Below, piece by piece: positions 49,083-57,057 of a DNA stretch of 64,000 nt (its first letter is position 1; each line of letters starts with the position of its first letter). The translations under genes were made by a program, and so were the position numbers. The notes under the pieces were generated by a model that had not been told where the DNA came from, did not search any database, and worked only from the letters and a program-made list of their open reading frames with translations. The stretch comes from VRUE01 sp963716245 (GTDB taxonomy: Bacteria; Actinomycetota; Thermoleophilia; Solirubrobacterales; 70-9), in the NCBI GenBank assembly GCA_963716245.1, contig OY970300.1, positions 1,612,001 through 1,676,000 on the forward strand, given 5' to 3'.

Positions 49083-49865
49083 TTGGCCGACTGGCCTAAA
49101 AGTGGAGACATAGGCCGCTTTCAGGCCCGGCGGCGGCTCGTCGACCTCTACCGGCGGATCGGCCGCACGTACGTGGCCTGGGCACGGGTGCTGCTGCCGC
49201 TGGCCTTCGTCGTCTTCGTCCCGCTCGGGCTCGTCCACGCGATCCCCGTCCACGTCGACGCGACCGCGCTCGACCTCGACAGCGGGCTGAAGGTCTTCGC
49301 CGCGGGCCTCGCCCTCCTGCTCCTGACCCTGACCGGCCTGCTCGGCGAGATCTTCTACACCGGCGCGGTGGCGATCGCGCTGACCCGCTCGCATGACCGG
49401 GAGCCGCCAACGCTGCGGGAGATCGCCACGTCGGTCGAGTACGGCACGCTGATCGTCGTCGACCTGATCTTCGCCGCGCTGGTCGCGGTTGGCCTGCTCG
49501 CCGGAGTCGTGCCGGGGGTACTCGTCTTCGTCTACCTCGGCCTCGCCGCGCCGCTGGTCGAGATCGAGCGCCTCGGTGTGCGGGCCGGGCTCGCGCGCAG
49601 CGTCCGGCTCGTCCGCGGTCGCTTCCTCTACGTGCTCGCCGCCCTGCTGCCGATCGAGCTGGCGAGCAGCGCGATCGCCGGGGTTGCGACGCACCTCGCC
49701 GATGACCTGTTCGGCGACTCCCTGCTCGCCCACTGGCTGACCGACACCGCCTCGAACGTCGTCCTGACTCCGTTCTACGCGGTGGCGGCCGTGCTGCTCA
49801 CCCTCGACCTGATCGCCGACAGGGAGGGAACCGGGCCGCGACTACACTCGGCCCCGGCCGCATGA
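49083..49865 (+). CDS. Polytopic membrane protein of unknown function
   Basis: The 260-residue protein has five or six membrane segments. These include LLPLAFVVFVPLGLVHAI, VFAAGLALLLLTLTGLLGEIFYTGAVAIAL, LIFAALVAVGLLAGVVPGVLVFVYLGLAAPLVEIE and a final VVLTPFYAVAAVLLTLDLI. The pattern, with GLARSVRLVRGRFLYV between helices, resembles membrane domains seen in glycerophosphodiester phosphodiesterase-linked and DUF-type integral membrane proteins. The TTG start follows the preceding stop by one base. It overlaps the next gene by four bases. Confidence 0.75.
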   Translation: MADWPKSGDIGRFQARRRLVDLYRRIGRTYVAWARVLLPLAFVVFVPLGLVHAIPVHVDATALDLDSGLKVFAAGLALLLLTLTGLLGEIFYTGAVAIALTRSHDREPPTLREIATSVEYGTLIVVDLIFAALVAVGLLAGVVPGVLVFVYLGLAAPLVEIERLGVRAGLARSVRLVRGRFLYVLAALLPIELASSAIAGVATHLADDLFGDSLLAHWLTDTASNVVLTPFYAVAAVLLTLDLIADREGTGPRLHSAPAA

Positions 49866-50680
49866 TCAGCACCGCCTCGATCCTCGCCGACTTCTGGGAC
49901 GACCAGATCCTGGCCGAAGAAAAGCAGGGGCTGTTCCTGGTCCTGGTCGGCTTCCTCCTCTCCTTCGCCTTCATCCGGATGAGCACCCGGCTGATGCGCA
50001 GCCCGAGGGTGCCGTGGTGGCCGGGCAGCGTGGTCAGCGAGAGCGGCGTCCACATCCATCACCTCGTCTTCGGCATCGTCACGATGATGGCCGCCGGGAC
50101 GGTGGGCTTCACCGTGGAGGGCGACAGCCCCTACGCCGAGGTCTGCGCGTTCCTCTTCGGCGTCGGCGCCGGCCTGACGATCGACGAGTTCGCGCTCTGG
50201 GTCTACCTCGAAGACGTCTACTGGTCCGAGCAGGGGCGGGTCTCCGTCGACGCGACCGTGATCGCCACCGCCGCGATGGGCTTGATCCTGCTCGGCTACA
50301 CGCCGTTCAGCTTCGAGACCGGCTCGCTCGACCAGGTGCTGATCAGCATCCTCGGCGCCCTGATCGTCTTCGCCTTCGTCGTGACCTGCTTCGCCAAGCA
50401 GCGGCTGTGGCACGGCGCGGTCGGGTTCTTCCTGCTGCCGGTCGCCCTCTACGGCGCGCTGCGCATCGGCAAGCCCAGCTCGCCGTGGGCGCGACGCCGC
50501 TACGGCAGGCGGCGCCCCGCGAAGCAGGAGAGGTCGGAGGGGCGCTTTCCCTCCGACCGCCGCACCGAGCGCTTCAAGAACGCCTTCCGAGATGCGGTCG
50601 GGGGCAAGCCCAGCGACGCGATCGCCGAAGTGCGCCGGATCGCGGAGGGCGACGAGCGCCCTACTCCCCCATCGCCTTGA
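49862..50680 (+). CDS. Integral membrane protein with a HIHH motif, unknown function
   Basis: The 272-residue protein has about six membrane helices (LFLVLVGFLLSFAFI, HHLVFGIVTMMAAGTVGF, VCAFLFGVGAGLTIDEFALWVYL, VIATAAMGLILLGY, ILGALIVFAFVVTCF, AVGFFLLPVALYGAL) and a charged C-terminal tail with RRRPAKQERSEGRF. SGVHIHHLVFG could bind a metal. Homologues are common in actinobacteria, but I know of no function. It ends 20 bases inside the opposite-strand yjbQ gene. Confidence 0.75.
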   Translation: MISTASILADFWDDQILAEEKQGLFLVLVGFLLSFAFIRMSTRLMRSPRVPWWPGSVVSESGVHIHHLVFGIVTMMAAGTVGFTVEGDSPYAEVCAFLFGVGAGLTIDEFALWVYLEDVYWSEQGRVSVDATVIATAAMGLILLGYTPFSFETGSLDQVLISILGALIVFAFVVTCFAKQRLWHGAVGFFLLPVALYGALRIGKPSSPWARRRYGRRRPAKQERSEGRFPSDRRTERFKNAFRDAVGGKPSDAIAEVRRIAEGDERPTPPSP

Positions 50681-51122
50681 TGACGAGCCGCTTCGGGCGG
50701 CGGCCGTCGAACTCGCAGTAGAAGACCTGCTGCCAAGGCCCGAGGTCGAGCCGGCCGTCGGTGACCGGCACGATCGCCTGGTGGTGGACGAGCAGGTTCT
50801 TCAGGTGGGCGTCACCGTTGTCCTCGCCGCCGCGGTGGTGGCGGTAGTCGCCCCCCTCCGGCAGCAGCTCCTCGGCGACCTCGCCGGTGGCCGGCTTCCA
50901 GCTCGGCGGGGCCACCTTGTCCAGCCATTCCATGACGTCCTCGTGCAGGCCGGGCTCGTCGTCGTTGACCCAGACGCCGGCGGTGATGTGCATCGCCGAG
51001 ACGAGCGCCATCCCCTCGGAGATGCCGGCGTCGTCGACGACCGCCTGTACGTCCTCGGTGATCCGGATCAGCTCGCGGCGCTCGGTCGTCTCGAAGGTCC
51101 TGTATGCGGTGCTGGTCTTCAT
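50661..51122 (-). CDS. yjbQ: YjbQ-family protein (secondary thiamine-phosphate synthase-like)
   Basis: The 153-residue protein shows VSAMHITAGVWVNDDEPGLHEDVMEWL and HHRGGEDNGDAHLKNLLVHHQAIVPVTDGRLDLGPWQQVFYCEFDG, the invariant blocks of UPF0047/YjbQ. The His, Asp and Glu residues lie in a likely active site. A weak thiamine-phosphate synthase activity was reported for E. coli YjbQ; the real role is open. It overlaps the following SnoaL-like gene by four bases (ATGA). Confidence 0.9.
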   Translation of the reverse strand: MKTSTAYRTFETTERRELIRITEDVQAVVDDAGISEGMALVSAMHITAGVWVNDDEPGLHEDVMEWLDKVAPPSWKPATGEVAEELLPEGGDYRHHRGGEDNGDAHLKNLLVHHQAIVPVTDGRLDLGPWQQVFYCEFDGRRPKRLVIKAMGE

Positions 51123-51481
51123 CGCTCCTCCTCGGGGCTCACCTGCTGTCCAGGCCAGAACGGCCACTCCTCGAACTCGCGGCAGCGGCCGTCGGCCGCC
51201 AGCCTGACGATCCAGAGGTCGCGGTACTCGGCGGGCCGCGGCTCTCCGTACGTCACCTCGACCCGCACGACCGCGGTGTCGCCGTCGACGGCGACGACCT
51301 CGTGGCGCATCTCGAACGGCTCGTCCGGGCCACGGCGCTCGCGCTCCCAGAGCTCGGCGATCGCGGCCAGGCCCGCGGCGGGAGCGGCGTAGGGCGACAT
51401 GCGGTAGGTCGCGTCCTCGCTGAAGAGGTTGCGAAGCGGCTCGGTGCCGGGCGTCCGCCAGGCTCGCTCGTATGCGGCCAC
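51119..51481 (-). CDS. SnoaL-like (NTF2-fold) protein
   Basis: The product has 120 residues. It has the NTF2-like pattern AAYERAWRTPGTEPLRNLFSEDATYRMSPY, the middle helix AAIAELWERERRG, and beta strands DTAVVRVEVTYGEP, YRDLWIVRLAADGRCREFEEWPFWP. A catalytic or lipid-binding role is usual, but nothing here tells which. The GTG at 51481 is the first possible start after the kinase stop. Codons upstream (DIEAW) look like the normal family N-terminus but lack a start codon, so the true start is uncertain. Confidence 0.78.
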   Translation of the reverse strand: MAAYERAWRTPGTEPLRNLFSEDATYRMSPYAAPAAGLAAIAELWERERRGPDEPFEMRHEVVAVDGDTAVVRVEVTYGEPRPAEYRDLWIVRLAADGRCREFEEWPFWPGQQVSPEEER

Positions 51482-51513
51482 CCACGCCTCGATGTCGGAG
51501 CGGGCTGCGATCC

Positions 51514-53115
51514 CTACCCCCTGCTCGTACTGCAGACGCCGAACCCGATCTCCCGGGCGAGACGCTCGCGCAGGTCGTCCTCCGCGTCGCGCCGGTCGCG
51601 GGCCGCCTCGACGCCGGCCGCGTCGCCCGCTCTCGCGGCCGCGAGCGCCTGCTCGTCGGTGGCCAGAACCCTCTCCTGAGCTTCGACGTATTCCCGGTAG
51701 GGGCGAGCGAGCCGCAGCGGCGGCGTCAGCCTGCGCAGCCCCCGGATGCGCGGCCTGGCGATCCGGACGAGGGCTTCCGCGTAAGGGACGTCCGCCGCGT
51801 ACTCCCGTTCGAGGTCGCGGACTTCCAGGTAGCGGTACTGGCTCTCCTGGCAGACGGCATCGGCCCTGGCGATCAGCTCGGCCCCGGTCAGCGCCGGCTT
51901 CGGGGTGGGCCGGGGACTCGCCTCCCGCCCCTCGCCGCCAGCCGCCCCCTGCGACGAGCTCTTGCCAGCGCTCGCCGCCGCGCCCGGGTCGCCGTCGTCG
52001 GACCCGCCCCCACCCGTGAGCGCGGCGATCGCGACGACGACCGCCGCGAGGATCGCCAGGCCGGCGGCAGTCAACCCGAGGCGTCGCGCATCCGACTTTG
52101 ACCCCCCTCCGGTGTGGTCAATGTCGGATGCGTCGGCCCGGCGGGTCGCTGGACTCGGCGTTCGGCCTGCCAGAGGAGCGGTCGGCGGCTCCGGCGCGAG
52201 CGATTCGCGCGTTGCGGCGGCGCCGGTTGCGACGGTGCGCTCGGGCACGGTCGGGCTCTCGCCGCTCAACGCTGCAAGCGCCGCCCGGCCGAGGTCTCCG
52301 GCCGAGGGATGGCGGTCGCCGGGCTGCTTCGACATCGCCCTGATGACGACGTCGTCGAGCGCCATCGGAACGTCCGACACGTACAGCGAGGGCGCTGGCG
52401 GCGGATCGTTGAGATGTGCGTAGAGGCGCGCGGCTTCGCCGTCCTTGGGGAACGGCACCTCCCCGGTCAGGAGCTTGAACAGCAGGCAGCCGAGCGCGTA
52501 GACGTCGGCCCTTGCGTCGACCTCGCCGCCGGAAATCTGCTCGGGGGCGACGTAGTCGAGGGTGCCGACGAAGCGGCCCGTCTGGGTCAGCCCCGACTCG
52601 GTTCCGACGTTGCGCGCGACGCCGAAGTCGGTGATGTAGGCATGGTCGTCGTCCGTCGCCCCGCTGAGCAGCACGTTGGCCGGCTTCACGTCGCGATGGA
52701 CCAGGCCGGCGGCATGGATCGCGTCGAGCCCGTTGCCGACCTGGGCGATCAGCCGCGCCGCAGCGTCCGGCTCGAGTCGCCCCTCGCGGGCGAGGCGGCG
52801 GCCGAGGTCCGCGCCCGAGACGTAGCGCATCGCGATGTAGGGGACGCCGTCCTCCTCGCCGGCCGCGTAGATCGGCACGACGTTCGGATGCTCGATCGAG
52901 GCGGCGATCCGCGACTCCTCGGCGAAGCGGCGCGAGAAGACCTCGTCGGCGGCCGCCTCCGGGGCGATCAGCTTCAGCGCGACGCGGCGCTCAAGGCCCG
53001 GCTCGACCGCCAGGTAGAGGATCCCCATGCCGCCGCGGCCCAGCGTTCGCTCGATCCGGTAGCCGGCGAACCCATCGCCCGCCGACAGGTCGGTCCAGCG
53101 ATCTCCGCTTGCCAT
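51514..53115 (-). CDS. Transmembrane serine/threonine protein kinase (PknB type)
   Basis: The 533-residue protein starts with a Hanks-type kinase domain. GRGGMGILYLA is the glycine loop, K48 is in VALKLI, H140-R141-D142 begin HRDVKPANVLL, DFG is at 163-165, and GTLDYVAPEQ is the activation segment. A Pro/Ala/Thr-rich juxtamembrane part follows. A single membrane helix lies at about 347-370, and the outer domain contains VCQESQYRYLEVRDLEREYA with two Cys. There are no PASTA repeats. The segment around residues 329-343 (ADASDIDHTGGGSKSDARR) is encoded by a near-perfect palindrome. The outer domain may be a sensor, but its ligand is unknown. Confidence 0.92.
   Translation of the reverse strand: MASGDRWTDLSAGDGFAGYRIERTLGRGGMGILYLAVEPGLERRVALKLIAPEAAADEVFSRRFAEESRIAASIEHPNVVPIYAAGEEDGVPYIAMRYVSGADLGRRLAREGRLEPDAAARLIAQVGNGLDAIHAAGLVHRDVKPANVLLSGATDDDHAYITDFGVARNVGTESGLTQTGRFVGTLDYVAPEQISGGEVDARADVYALGCLLFKLLTGEVPFPKDGEAARLYAHLNDPPPAPSLYVSDVPMALDDVVIRAMSKQPGDRHPSAGDLGRAALAALSGESPTVPERTVATGAAATRESLAPEPPTAPLAGRTPSPATRRADASDIDHTGGGSKSDARRLGLTAAGLAILAAVVVAIAALTGGGGSDDGDPGAAASAGKSSSQGAAGGEGREASPRPTPKPALTGAELIARADAVCQESQYRYLEVRDLEREYAADVPYAEALVRIARPRIRGLRRLTPPLRLARPYREYVEAQERVLATDEQALAAARAGDAAGVEAARDRRDAEDDLRERLAREIGFGVCSTSRG
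52087..52132. repeat. 46-bp palindrome inside the kinase gene
   Basis: Arms at 52088-52103 and 52116-52131 match at 15 of 16 positions (GCATCCGACTTTGACC and GGTCAATGTCGGATGC), with one more outer base pair. The minus strand carries TTGACCACACC in the second half. The same 11 bases start a second palindrome at 54310-54347. The element codes in frame for the juxtamembrane linker. Confidence 0.65.
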
Positions 53116-53165
53116 GCGCGGACTCTAGCCCGGCGGGGCGGAGCGCCACCGTAGACTCAGATTCG

Positions 53166-53936
53166 ATGCGACGCCTCGCCCCACTGCTCGCCGTGCCGGC
53201 GATCCTGCTCGGCGCAGCCGTGGCGCAGGGCGAGCTGAGGCAGGTCGGCAACCTGCGGCTCGCCTTCGACGCGCGCTTCGTGCCGCACGCGCTGCCGCGC
53301 GACCGGGACGCGCCGGTGAACGTGACGCTGAGCGGCTCGGTGCGGACCACCGACGGCAGCCGGCCCCCGCAGCTGCGCAGCATCTCGCTGGCGGTCAACC
53401 GCTACGGCCGGATCTCGACCCGCGGCCTGCCCGTCTGCCCGCTGCGGGAGCTCGAGGCGACCTCGACTGACGCGGCGCTCGCCGCCTGTCGCGGCGCCCT
53501 GGTCGGGCAGGGGCGGTTCGGCGCGAACGTCGACTTCCCCGACCTGCTCTTCCCGGTCGAGGGGAGGATGCTCGCCTTCAACAGCCTCTCCCGGGGCCGG
53601 CCGGCGATCGCCCTCCACATCTACGGCTCCAACCCGGTCGAGACGACGCTCGTGCTGCCCTTCCGAATCTCCCACCCGAAGCGCGGTCGCTTCGGCACCG
53701 TGCTGACGACCAGGATCCCCAAGATCGCCGCGGACATCGGCTACGTCACCGATCTCTCGCTCTCCTTCGGCCGCCGCTACCGGCACCGGGGCGAGGCCCG
53801 CAGCTTCATCAGCGCCCGCTGCGCGGCGCCGCCCGGGTTCGCCGGGGCGATCTTCGCCTTCGCGCGCGGCAGCTTCAGCTTCGCCGACGGGAAGACGCTG
53901 ACCCAGACGCTGACCCGCGACTGCCTGGTCCGCTAA
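53166..53936 (+). CDS. Secreted protein of unknown function
   Basis: The 256-residue product has a signal peptide (RRLAPLLAVPAILLGAAVAQGE, cleavage after AxA probable). The mature part is beta-rich with APVNVTLSGSVRTTDGS, LRSISLAVNRYGRISTRGLPVC and AACRGALVGQGRF. Four Cys (LPVC, AAC, ARC, DCLV) may form two disulfides. Similar secreted proteins are frequent in Thermoleophilia-type genomes as far as I recall; the function is unknown. The ATG at 53166 lies eight bases after a -10-like TAGACT (53152-53157). It is divergent from the kinase gene. Confidence 0.75.
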   Translation: MRRLAPLLAVPAILLGAAVAQGELRQVGNLRLAFDARFVPHALPRDRDAPVNVTLSGSVRTTDGSRPPQLRSISLAVNRYGRISTRGLPVCPLRELEATSTDAALAACRGALVGQGRFGANVDFPDLLFPVEGRMLAFNSLSRGRPAIALHIYGSNPVETTLVLPFRISHPKRGRFGTVLTTRIPKIAADIGYVTDLSLSFGRRYRHRGEARSFISARCAAPPGFAGAIFAFARGSFSFADGKTLTQTLTRDCLVR

Positions 53937-53940
53937 CCGC

Positions 53941-54270
53941 TCAGAGGCCGAGCCCGCCGACGCCGGGCTCGTCCCAGCCGAGGTGATGCGCCAGCTCGTG
54001 GCGCAACGTCTGCTCGACCTGCCGGGCGAGCAGCTCGCGGTCGTGGCCGAAGTCGCGCTCCAGCGTGTCGCGGTAGATCACGATCCGGTCCTCGTAGCGT
54101 TCCCTGGCGAGACCGTCGCCGAAGTAATGGCCGTAGGCGCGGACCTCGGCGCCGCGGTCCGAGACGACCACCGGGACCTTCTCGAGCAGCTTCCGGAACT
54201 CCTCCGGCAGGGCGTCGATCGCGTCGGCGACAAGCGATTCGAAGGGGTCGAGCTGTTGCTCCTCGGCCAT
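53941..54270 (-). CDS. Metallopeptidase family protein (zincin-like, HELAHH motif)
   Basis: The 109-residue protein shows the single zinc motif LRHELAHHLGWDE (HExxHH...D) near the C-terminus and an N-terminal FESLVADAIDALPEEFRKLLEKVPVVVSD. The layout matches the small actinobacterial zincin-like family related to minimal metallopeptidases. Proteolysis has not been shown. The ATG at 54270 (MAEEQQLDPFE) was chosen over upstream codons that run into the intergenic palindrome. Confidence 0.85.
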   Translation of the reverse strand: MAEEQQLDPFESLVADAIDALPEEFRKLLEKVPVVVSDRGAEVRAYGHYFGDGLARERYEDRIVIYRDTLERDFGHDRELLARQVEQTLRHELAHHLGWDEPGVGGLGL

Positions 54271-54309
54271 GGGCCAAAGCGTAGAGCCGACGCGACCTGC
54301 GATTTCGAT

Positions 54310-54347
54310 TGCCGAGTTGACCACACCCCGGGGTGGTCAACTCGGCA
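54310..54347. repeat. 38-bp perfect palindrome between the metallopeptidase and the coiled-coil lipoprotein
   Basis: Arms TGCCGAGTTGACCAC (54310-54324) and GTGGTCAACTCGGCA (54333-54347) are perfect over 15 bases, with the loop ACCCCGGG. The core TTGACCACACC and GGTCAA-n-TCGG is shared with the palindrome inside the kinase gene. It lies between two minus-strand genes and could terminate transcription of the upstream one. No U-tract follows on that strand, so a repeat-family origin fits at least as well. Confidence 0.65.
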
Positions 54348-54371
54348 GTCGCGAGTGGCTGAGACTCGTCC

Positions 54372-54731
54372 CTAGGGCACGTAGCGTTCGACTTCCTCCT
54401 TGGCTTCGTCGAGCTTCTCTTCGCCTTCCTCCTTCGCCTTGTCGAGACCCTCTTCGGCGTCGTCTATGCCCTCTTCGGCCTGCTTCTGGGCATCGCCGCC
54501 GGTCTCTTCGGCCTGCTGCTGCGCGTCGTCGAGCGCCTTGTCGCCCTCGCTCTGCGCTTCCTTGGCGCTTTCCTCGCCCTCGTTCTGGGCTTCTTCCGTG
54601 GTCCGCTCGACGTTCTGCTCGTCATTGCCGTCGTCGTCCCCGCAGCCCGTCCACGCCAGGCCTGCCAGCGCGATCGTCAGCGCGACCAGGACGGCCCAGA
54701 GGCGGTTCCTCTTCACAGATCCCTCGGACAC
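54372..54731 (-). CDS. Small lipoprotein-like coiled-coil protein
   Basis: The 119-residue product has an N-terminal hydrophobic segment (LWAVLVALTIALAGLAW) ending in TGC with Cys30, an imperfect lipobox because Trp is at -3. It is followed by an Asp-rich spacer. The rest is almost all Glu, Ala, Lys, Asp and Gln in heptad-like order (DAQQQAEETGGDAQKQAEEG...), so a long coiled coil is likely. It should be anchored to the membrane and exposed outside. The function is unknown; low-complexity composition makes homology useless. Confidence 0.65.
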   Translation of the reverse strand: MSEGSVKRNRLWAVLVALTIALAGLAWTGCGDDDGNDEQNVERTTEEAQNEGEESAKEAQSEGDKALDDAQQQAEETGGDAQKQAEEGIDDAEEGLDKAKEEGEEKLDEAKEEVERYVP

Positions 54732-54826
54732 ATCGACTCCTCTCGTTGGTAACCGACACCAAGCCGGCCCATCCTCGCAGCCGGATGCCGTAGCGGCTAC
54801 CCGGGTGGCGCTCCTAATATCGAGCC

Positions 54827-55501
54827 GTGGCCGAGCTTCAAGTCCTCCGCGTCTTCGTCAACGAGGACGGCGAGTGGGGCAACCGGCTCGGCGTCTTCCT
54901 CGACGGCGCGGGAATCGACGCCGGTGAGCGCCAACAGATTGCCGCCGAGCTCGGCTTCAGCGAGACCGTCTTCGTCGAGGACAGGGCGAGCGGCCGGATC
55001 CGGATCCACACGCCCATGGTCGAGCTGCCGTTCGCCGGCCACCCGGCCGTCGGCACCGCATGGCTGCTGGCACGGGAGGGGACGCCTGTGGAGACGCTGC
55101 GACCGCCGGCCGGCGAGGTCTCCGTCCGCTTCGAGGACGACACGACCTGGATCGAGGCGCGACCGGAGTGGAGCCCGCCGTTCGAGTACCGCCGGCTGGC
55201 CGCCCCCGCCGAAGTCCGTGCCCTCGAACCGCCGGGAAGCGGCGCCGCCAACCTCTACGCCTGGGCCTGGATCGACGAAGCGGCCGGCACGATCCGCGCC
55301 CGCGCCTTCGTCCCCGAAGCCGGCATCGGCGAGGACGAGGCCACCGGCTCGGCGGCTCTGGCCCTCGCGGCCCGGCTCGGCCGGTCGATCGCGGTGCACC
55401 AGGGCCGTGGGTCCGTGCTGCTCGCACGGCCTAGCTTCGCCGGGTGCGCCGAGGTGGGAGGCCGGGTGGTGCTCGACGCGCAGCGCCAGGCAATCCCATG
55501 A
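54827..55501 (+). CDS. PhzF-family isomerase-like protein
   Basis: The 224-residue protein begins LQVLRVFVNEDGEWGNRLGVFLDG and shows the family catalytic Glu in LGFSETVFVED. It also carries TPMVELPFAGHPAVGTAWLL and the second-half motif GIGEDEATGSAALALAARLG. The family folds like diaminopimelate epimerase; PhzF itself isomerises a phenazine precursor, but most members have unknown substrates. The product is shorter than the usual 260-300 residues. The GTG start has a poor ribosome-binding site. A decayed partial copy lies at 62849-63040. Confidence 0.87.
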   Translation: MAELQVLRVFVNEDGEWGNRLGVFLDGAGIDAGERQQIAAELGFSETVFVEDRASGRIRIHTPMVELPFAGHPAVGTAWLLAREGTPVETLRPPAGEVSVRFEDDTTWIEARPEWSPPFEYRRLAAPAEVRALEPPGSGAANLYAWAWIDEAAGTIRARAFVPEAGIGEDEATGSAALALAARLGRSIAVHQGRGSVLLARPSFAGCAEVGGRVVLDAQRQAIP

Positions 55502-55541
55502 AGGCCCGCTGACGGGGCTCCGCCAGCCCAGTGGGGCCCGA

Positions 55542-56252
55542 TCACTCCGCGGCAGTCTCGACTCGCCGCGCCGCCTCGTAGCGCTCGATCACTTCGAGCG
55601 TGTTGCGGAGGTGGTCCTCGGTGAGCCGCACAGCGGCGTCGGCGTCGCCCGCCTGGAAGGCCCGGAGGATCTTCTCGTGGTCGGCGTTGGCCTGGGCGAT
55701 CTGTGAGCTCTCCGCCCTCAGAGAGAGCGCCACCTGCATCGCGGCTGAGTTGCGAAGGCCGTCGATGATTGTGTTCAGGCGGTCGGAGCGGGCCGCCTGC
55801 TGGAGGACCCGGTGAAACTCGCGGTTCGCGTCGACCCACTCGCCCAAGTCGTCGGTGCTGAGCATCGTCTCGTGGATCGCCTGCGCTGTCTCGAGTTCCT
55901 CCCGCCCGATCCGCCCGACCGCACGGCGGACGGCGATCGGGTCGAGCAGGAGGCGAAGATCGTAGATCTCCCGAGCCTCCTCGAGACTCGGCGTGTGGAC
56001 CGCCGCACTGCGGAACGAGTCCATGTCGACCAGGCCCTCGCTCGACAGCGCGCGCATCGCCTCCCGGATCGGGGTGCGACTGACGCCGAGCTCGGCGCTG
56101 AGGTCTTCGAGCACGAGTGGCTCGCCGGGGCCGAGCTCGCCGCGCAGGATCGCCTGGCGCAGGACCTCCTCGACCCGCTCCTGCGCGGTCCGGTGGGCGA
56201 CGTCGGCGAGCCGTCGCGACGGTGGAACGGGACTTTTCTGGGGCATCTGCAT
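55542..56252 (-). CDS. GntR-family regulator, FCD (FadR-like) subgroup
   Basis: The 236-residue protein has a winged helix (AQERVEEVLRQAILRGELGPGEPLVLEDLSAELGVSRTPIREAMRAL) and an all-helical FCD ligand-binding domain. Its likely metal-binding residues include DANREFHRVL and DHEKILRAF with EDHLRNTL. It is divergent from the catabolic operon, with a perfect 16-base palindrome in the shared promoter region, so it almost certainly represses that operon until its inducer is present. The start ATG at 56252 could also be the ATG two codons on. Confidence 0.92.
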   Translation of the reverse strand: MQMPQKSPVPPSRRLADVAHRTAQERVEEVLRQAILRGELGPGEPLVLEDLSAELGVSRTPIREAMRALSSEGLVDMDSFRSAAVHTPSLEEAREIYDLRLLLDPIAVRRAVGRIGREELETAQAIHETMLSTDDLGEWVDANREFHRVLQQAARSDRLNTIIDGLRNSAAMQVALSLRAESSQIAQANADHEKILRAFQAGDADAAVRLTEDHLRNTLEVIERYEAARRVETAAE

Positions 56253-56310
56253 CGCGCGATCGGCGTTTCGTCGCGGCAACCGTAGCCGTAGTGCAGGCGG
56301 CCGCGCCTCC

Positions 56311-56340
56311 TTGCCAGATTCGAGACATCGTATACGATGT
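56311..56340 (+). promoter_or_regulatory. Operator and promoter of the DUF1989-ABC-FAH-RidA-asparaginase operon
   Basis: The palindrome ACATCGTATACGATGT (56325-56340) is perfect over 16 bases and has the GTATAC core typical of FadR-type GntR operators. It overlaps a promoter-like -35 TTGCCA (56311-56316), a 16-base spacer, and -10 TACGAT (56333-56338). The ATG at 56346 is seven bases after the -10, so the transcript should be leaderless. Binding would block RNA polymerase directly. Confidence 0.8.
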
Positions 56341-56345
56341 AACGG

Positions 56346-57020
56346 ATGCAGGATGGCCCCTTCAACTCCGCGCCCCGCCTCGACGAGACGATTCCGGCGA
56401 AGGGCCACTGGGCGCGTGAGATGGAGACCGGAGAGCTCCTCCGGCTCGAAGACGTCGAGGGCCAACAGGCGATCGACCTGATCTGTTACGCGCGGGACGA
56501 CCTCCGGGAGAAGTTCTGGGCCGCCCACACGGCGAAGCTGAACGGGACGATCTACGTCAGCACCGGCCACGTCCTCTACTCGGACCTGGCCAATCCGATG
56601 ATGACCATCGTCGCCGACTCGGTCGGCGTCAACGACGTCATCTGCGGCTCCTGCTCGGCCGCCCTCGACGCGGTTCGCTACGGACCGGAGAAGGCGGCGC
56701 CGGGCTGCATGGACAACTTCGAGGCCGCGATCGAGCCCTGGGGGCTCGGCCGGGCCGACATCCCGATGTGCTTCAACATCTTCCTCGACTACCCCGTGCG
56801 CGAGGCGGGGAAGGTCGCGATGGACCGCGAAGCTCCCTCGAAGGCGGGCGACGCGATGGTGCTGCGGGCCGAGATGGACCTGCTCGTGGCGATCTCCAAC
56901 TGCCCCCAGGAAAACAACCCCTGCACCGGGTTTAACCCGAGCCCGATCAGGGCGACGATCTTTCCCGCCGACGTGCCGATGCCGCTCGTCGCGGGCTCAA
57001 GCGAAAGAGGGCCGGAGTGA
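56346..57020 (+). CDS. DUF1989 (urea-carboxylase-associated) family protein
   Basis: The 224-residue protein shows the DUF1989 layout: an N-terminal PAKGHWAREMETGELLRLEDVEGQQAIDLICYARDD, middle HTAKLNGTIYVSTGHVLYSDLANPMMTIV, then CGSCSAALDAVRYG, CMDNF and MCFNIFLDYPV, ending with AISNCPQENNPCTGFNPSPI. Clustered Cys, His and Asn suggest a metal- or amidine-binding site. Paired members (CgdA/CgdB) act as carboxyguanidine deiminase beside urea or guanidine carboxylase. Here only one copy is present and no carboxylase, so the substrate is different. It is the first gene of the regulated operon. Confidence 0.88.
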   Translation: MQDGPFNSAPRLDETIPAKGHWAREMETGELLRLEDVEGQQAIDLICYARDDLREKFWAAHTAKLNGTIYVSTGHVLYSDLANPMMTIVADSVGVNDVICGSCSAALDAVRYGPEKAAPGCMDNFEAAIEPWGLGRADIPMCFNIFLDYPVREAGKVAMDREAPSKAGDAMVLRAEMDLLVAISNCPQENNPCTGFNPSPIRATIFPADVPMPLVAGSSERGPE

Positions 57021-57057
57021 TGCGCTCGGGCCTGGGCCAACAACAGGGAACGGGTGG

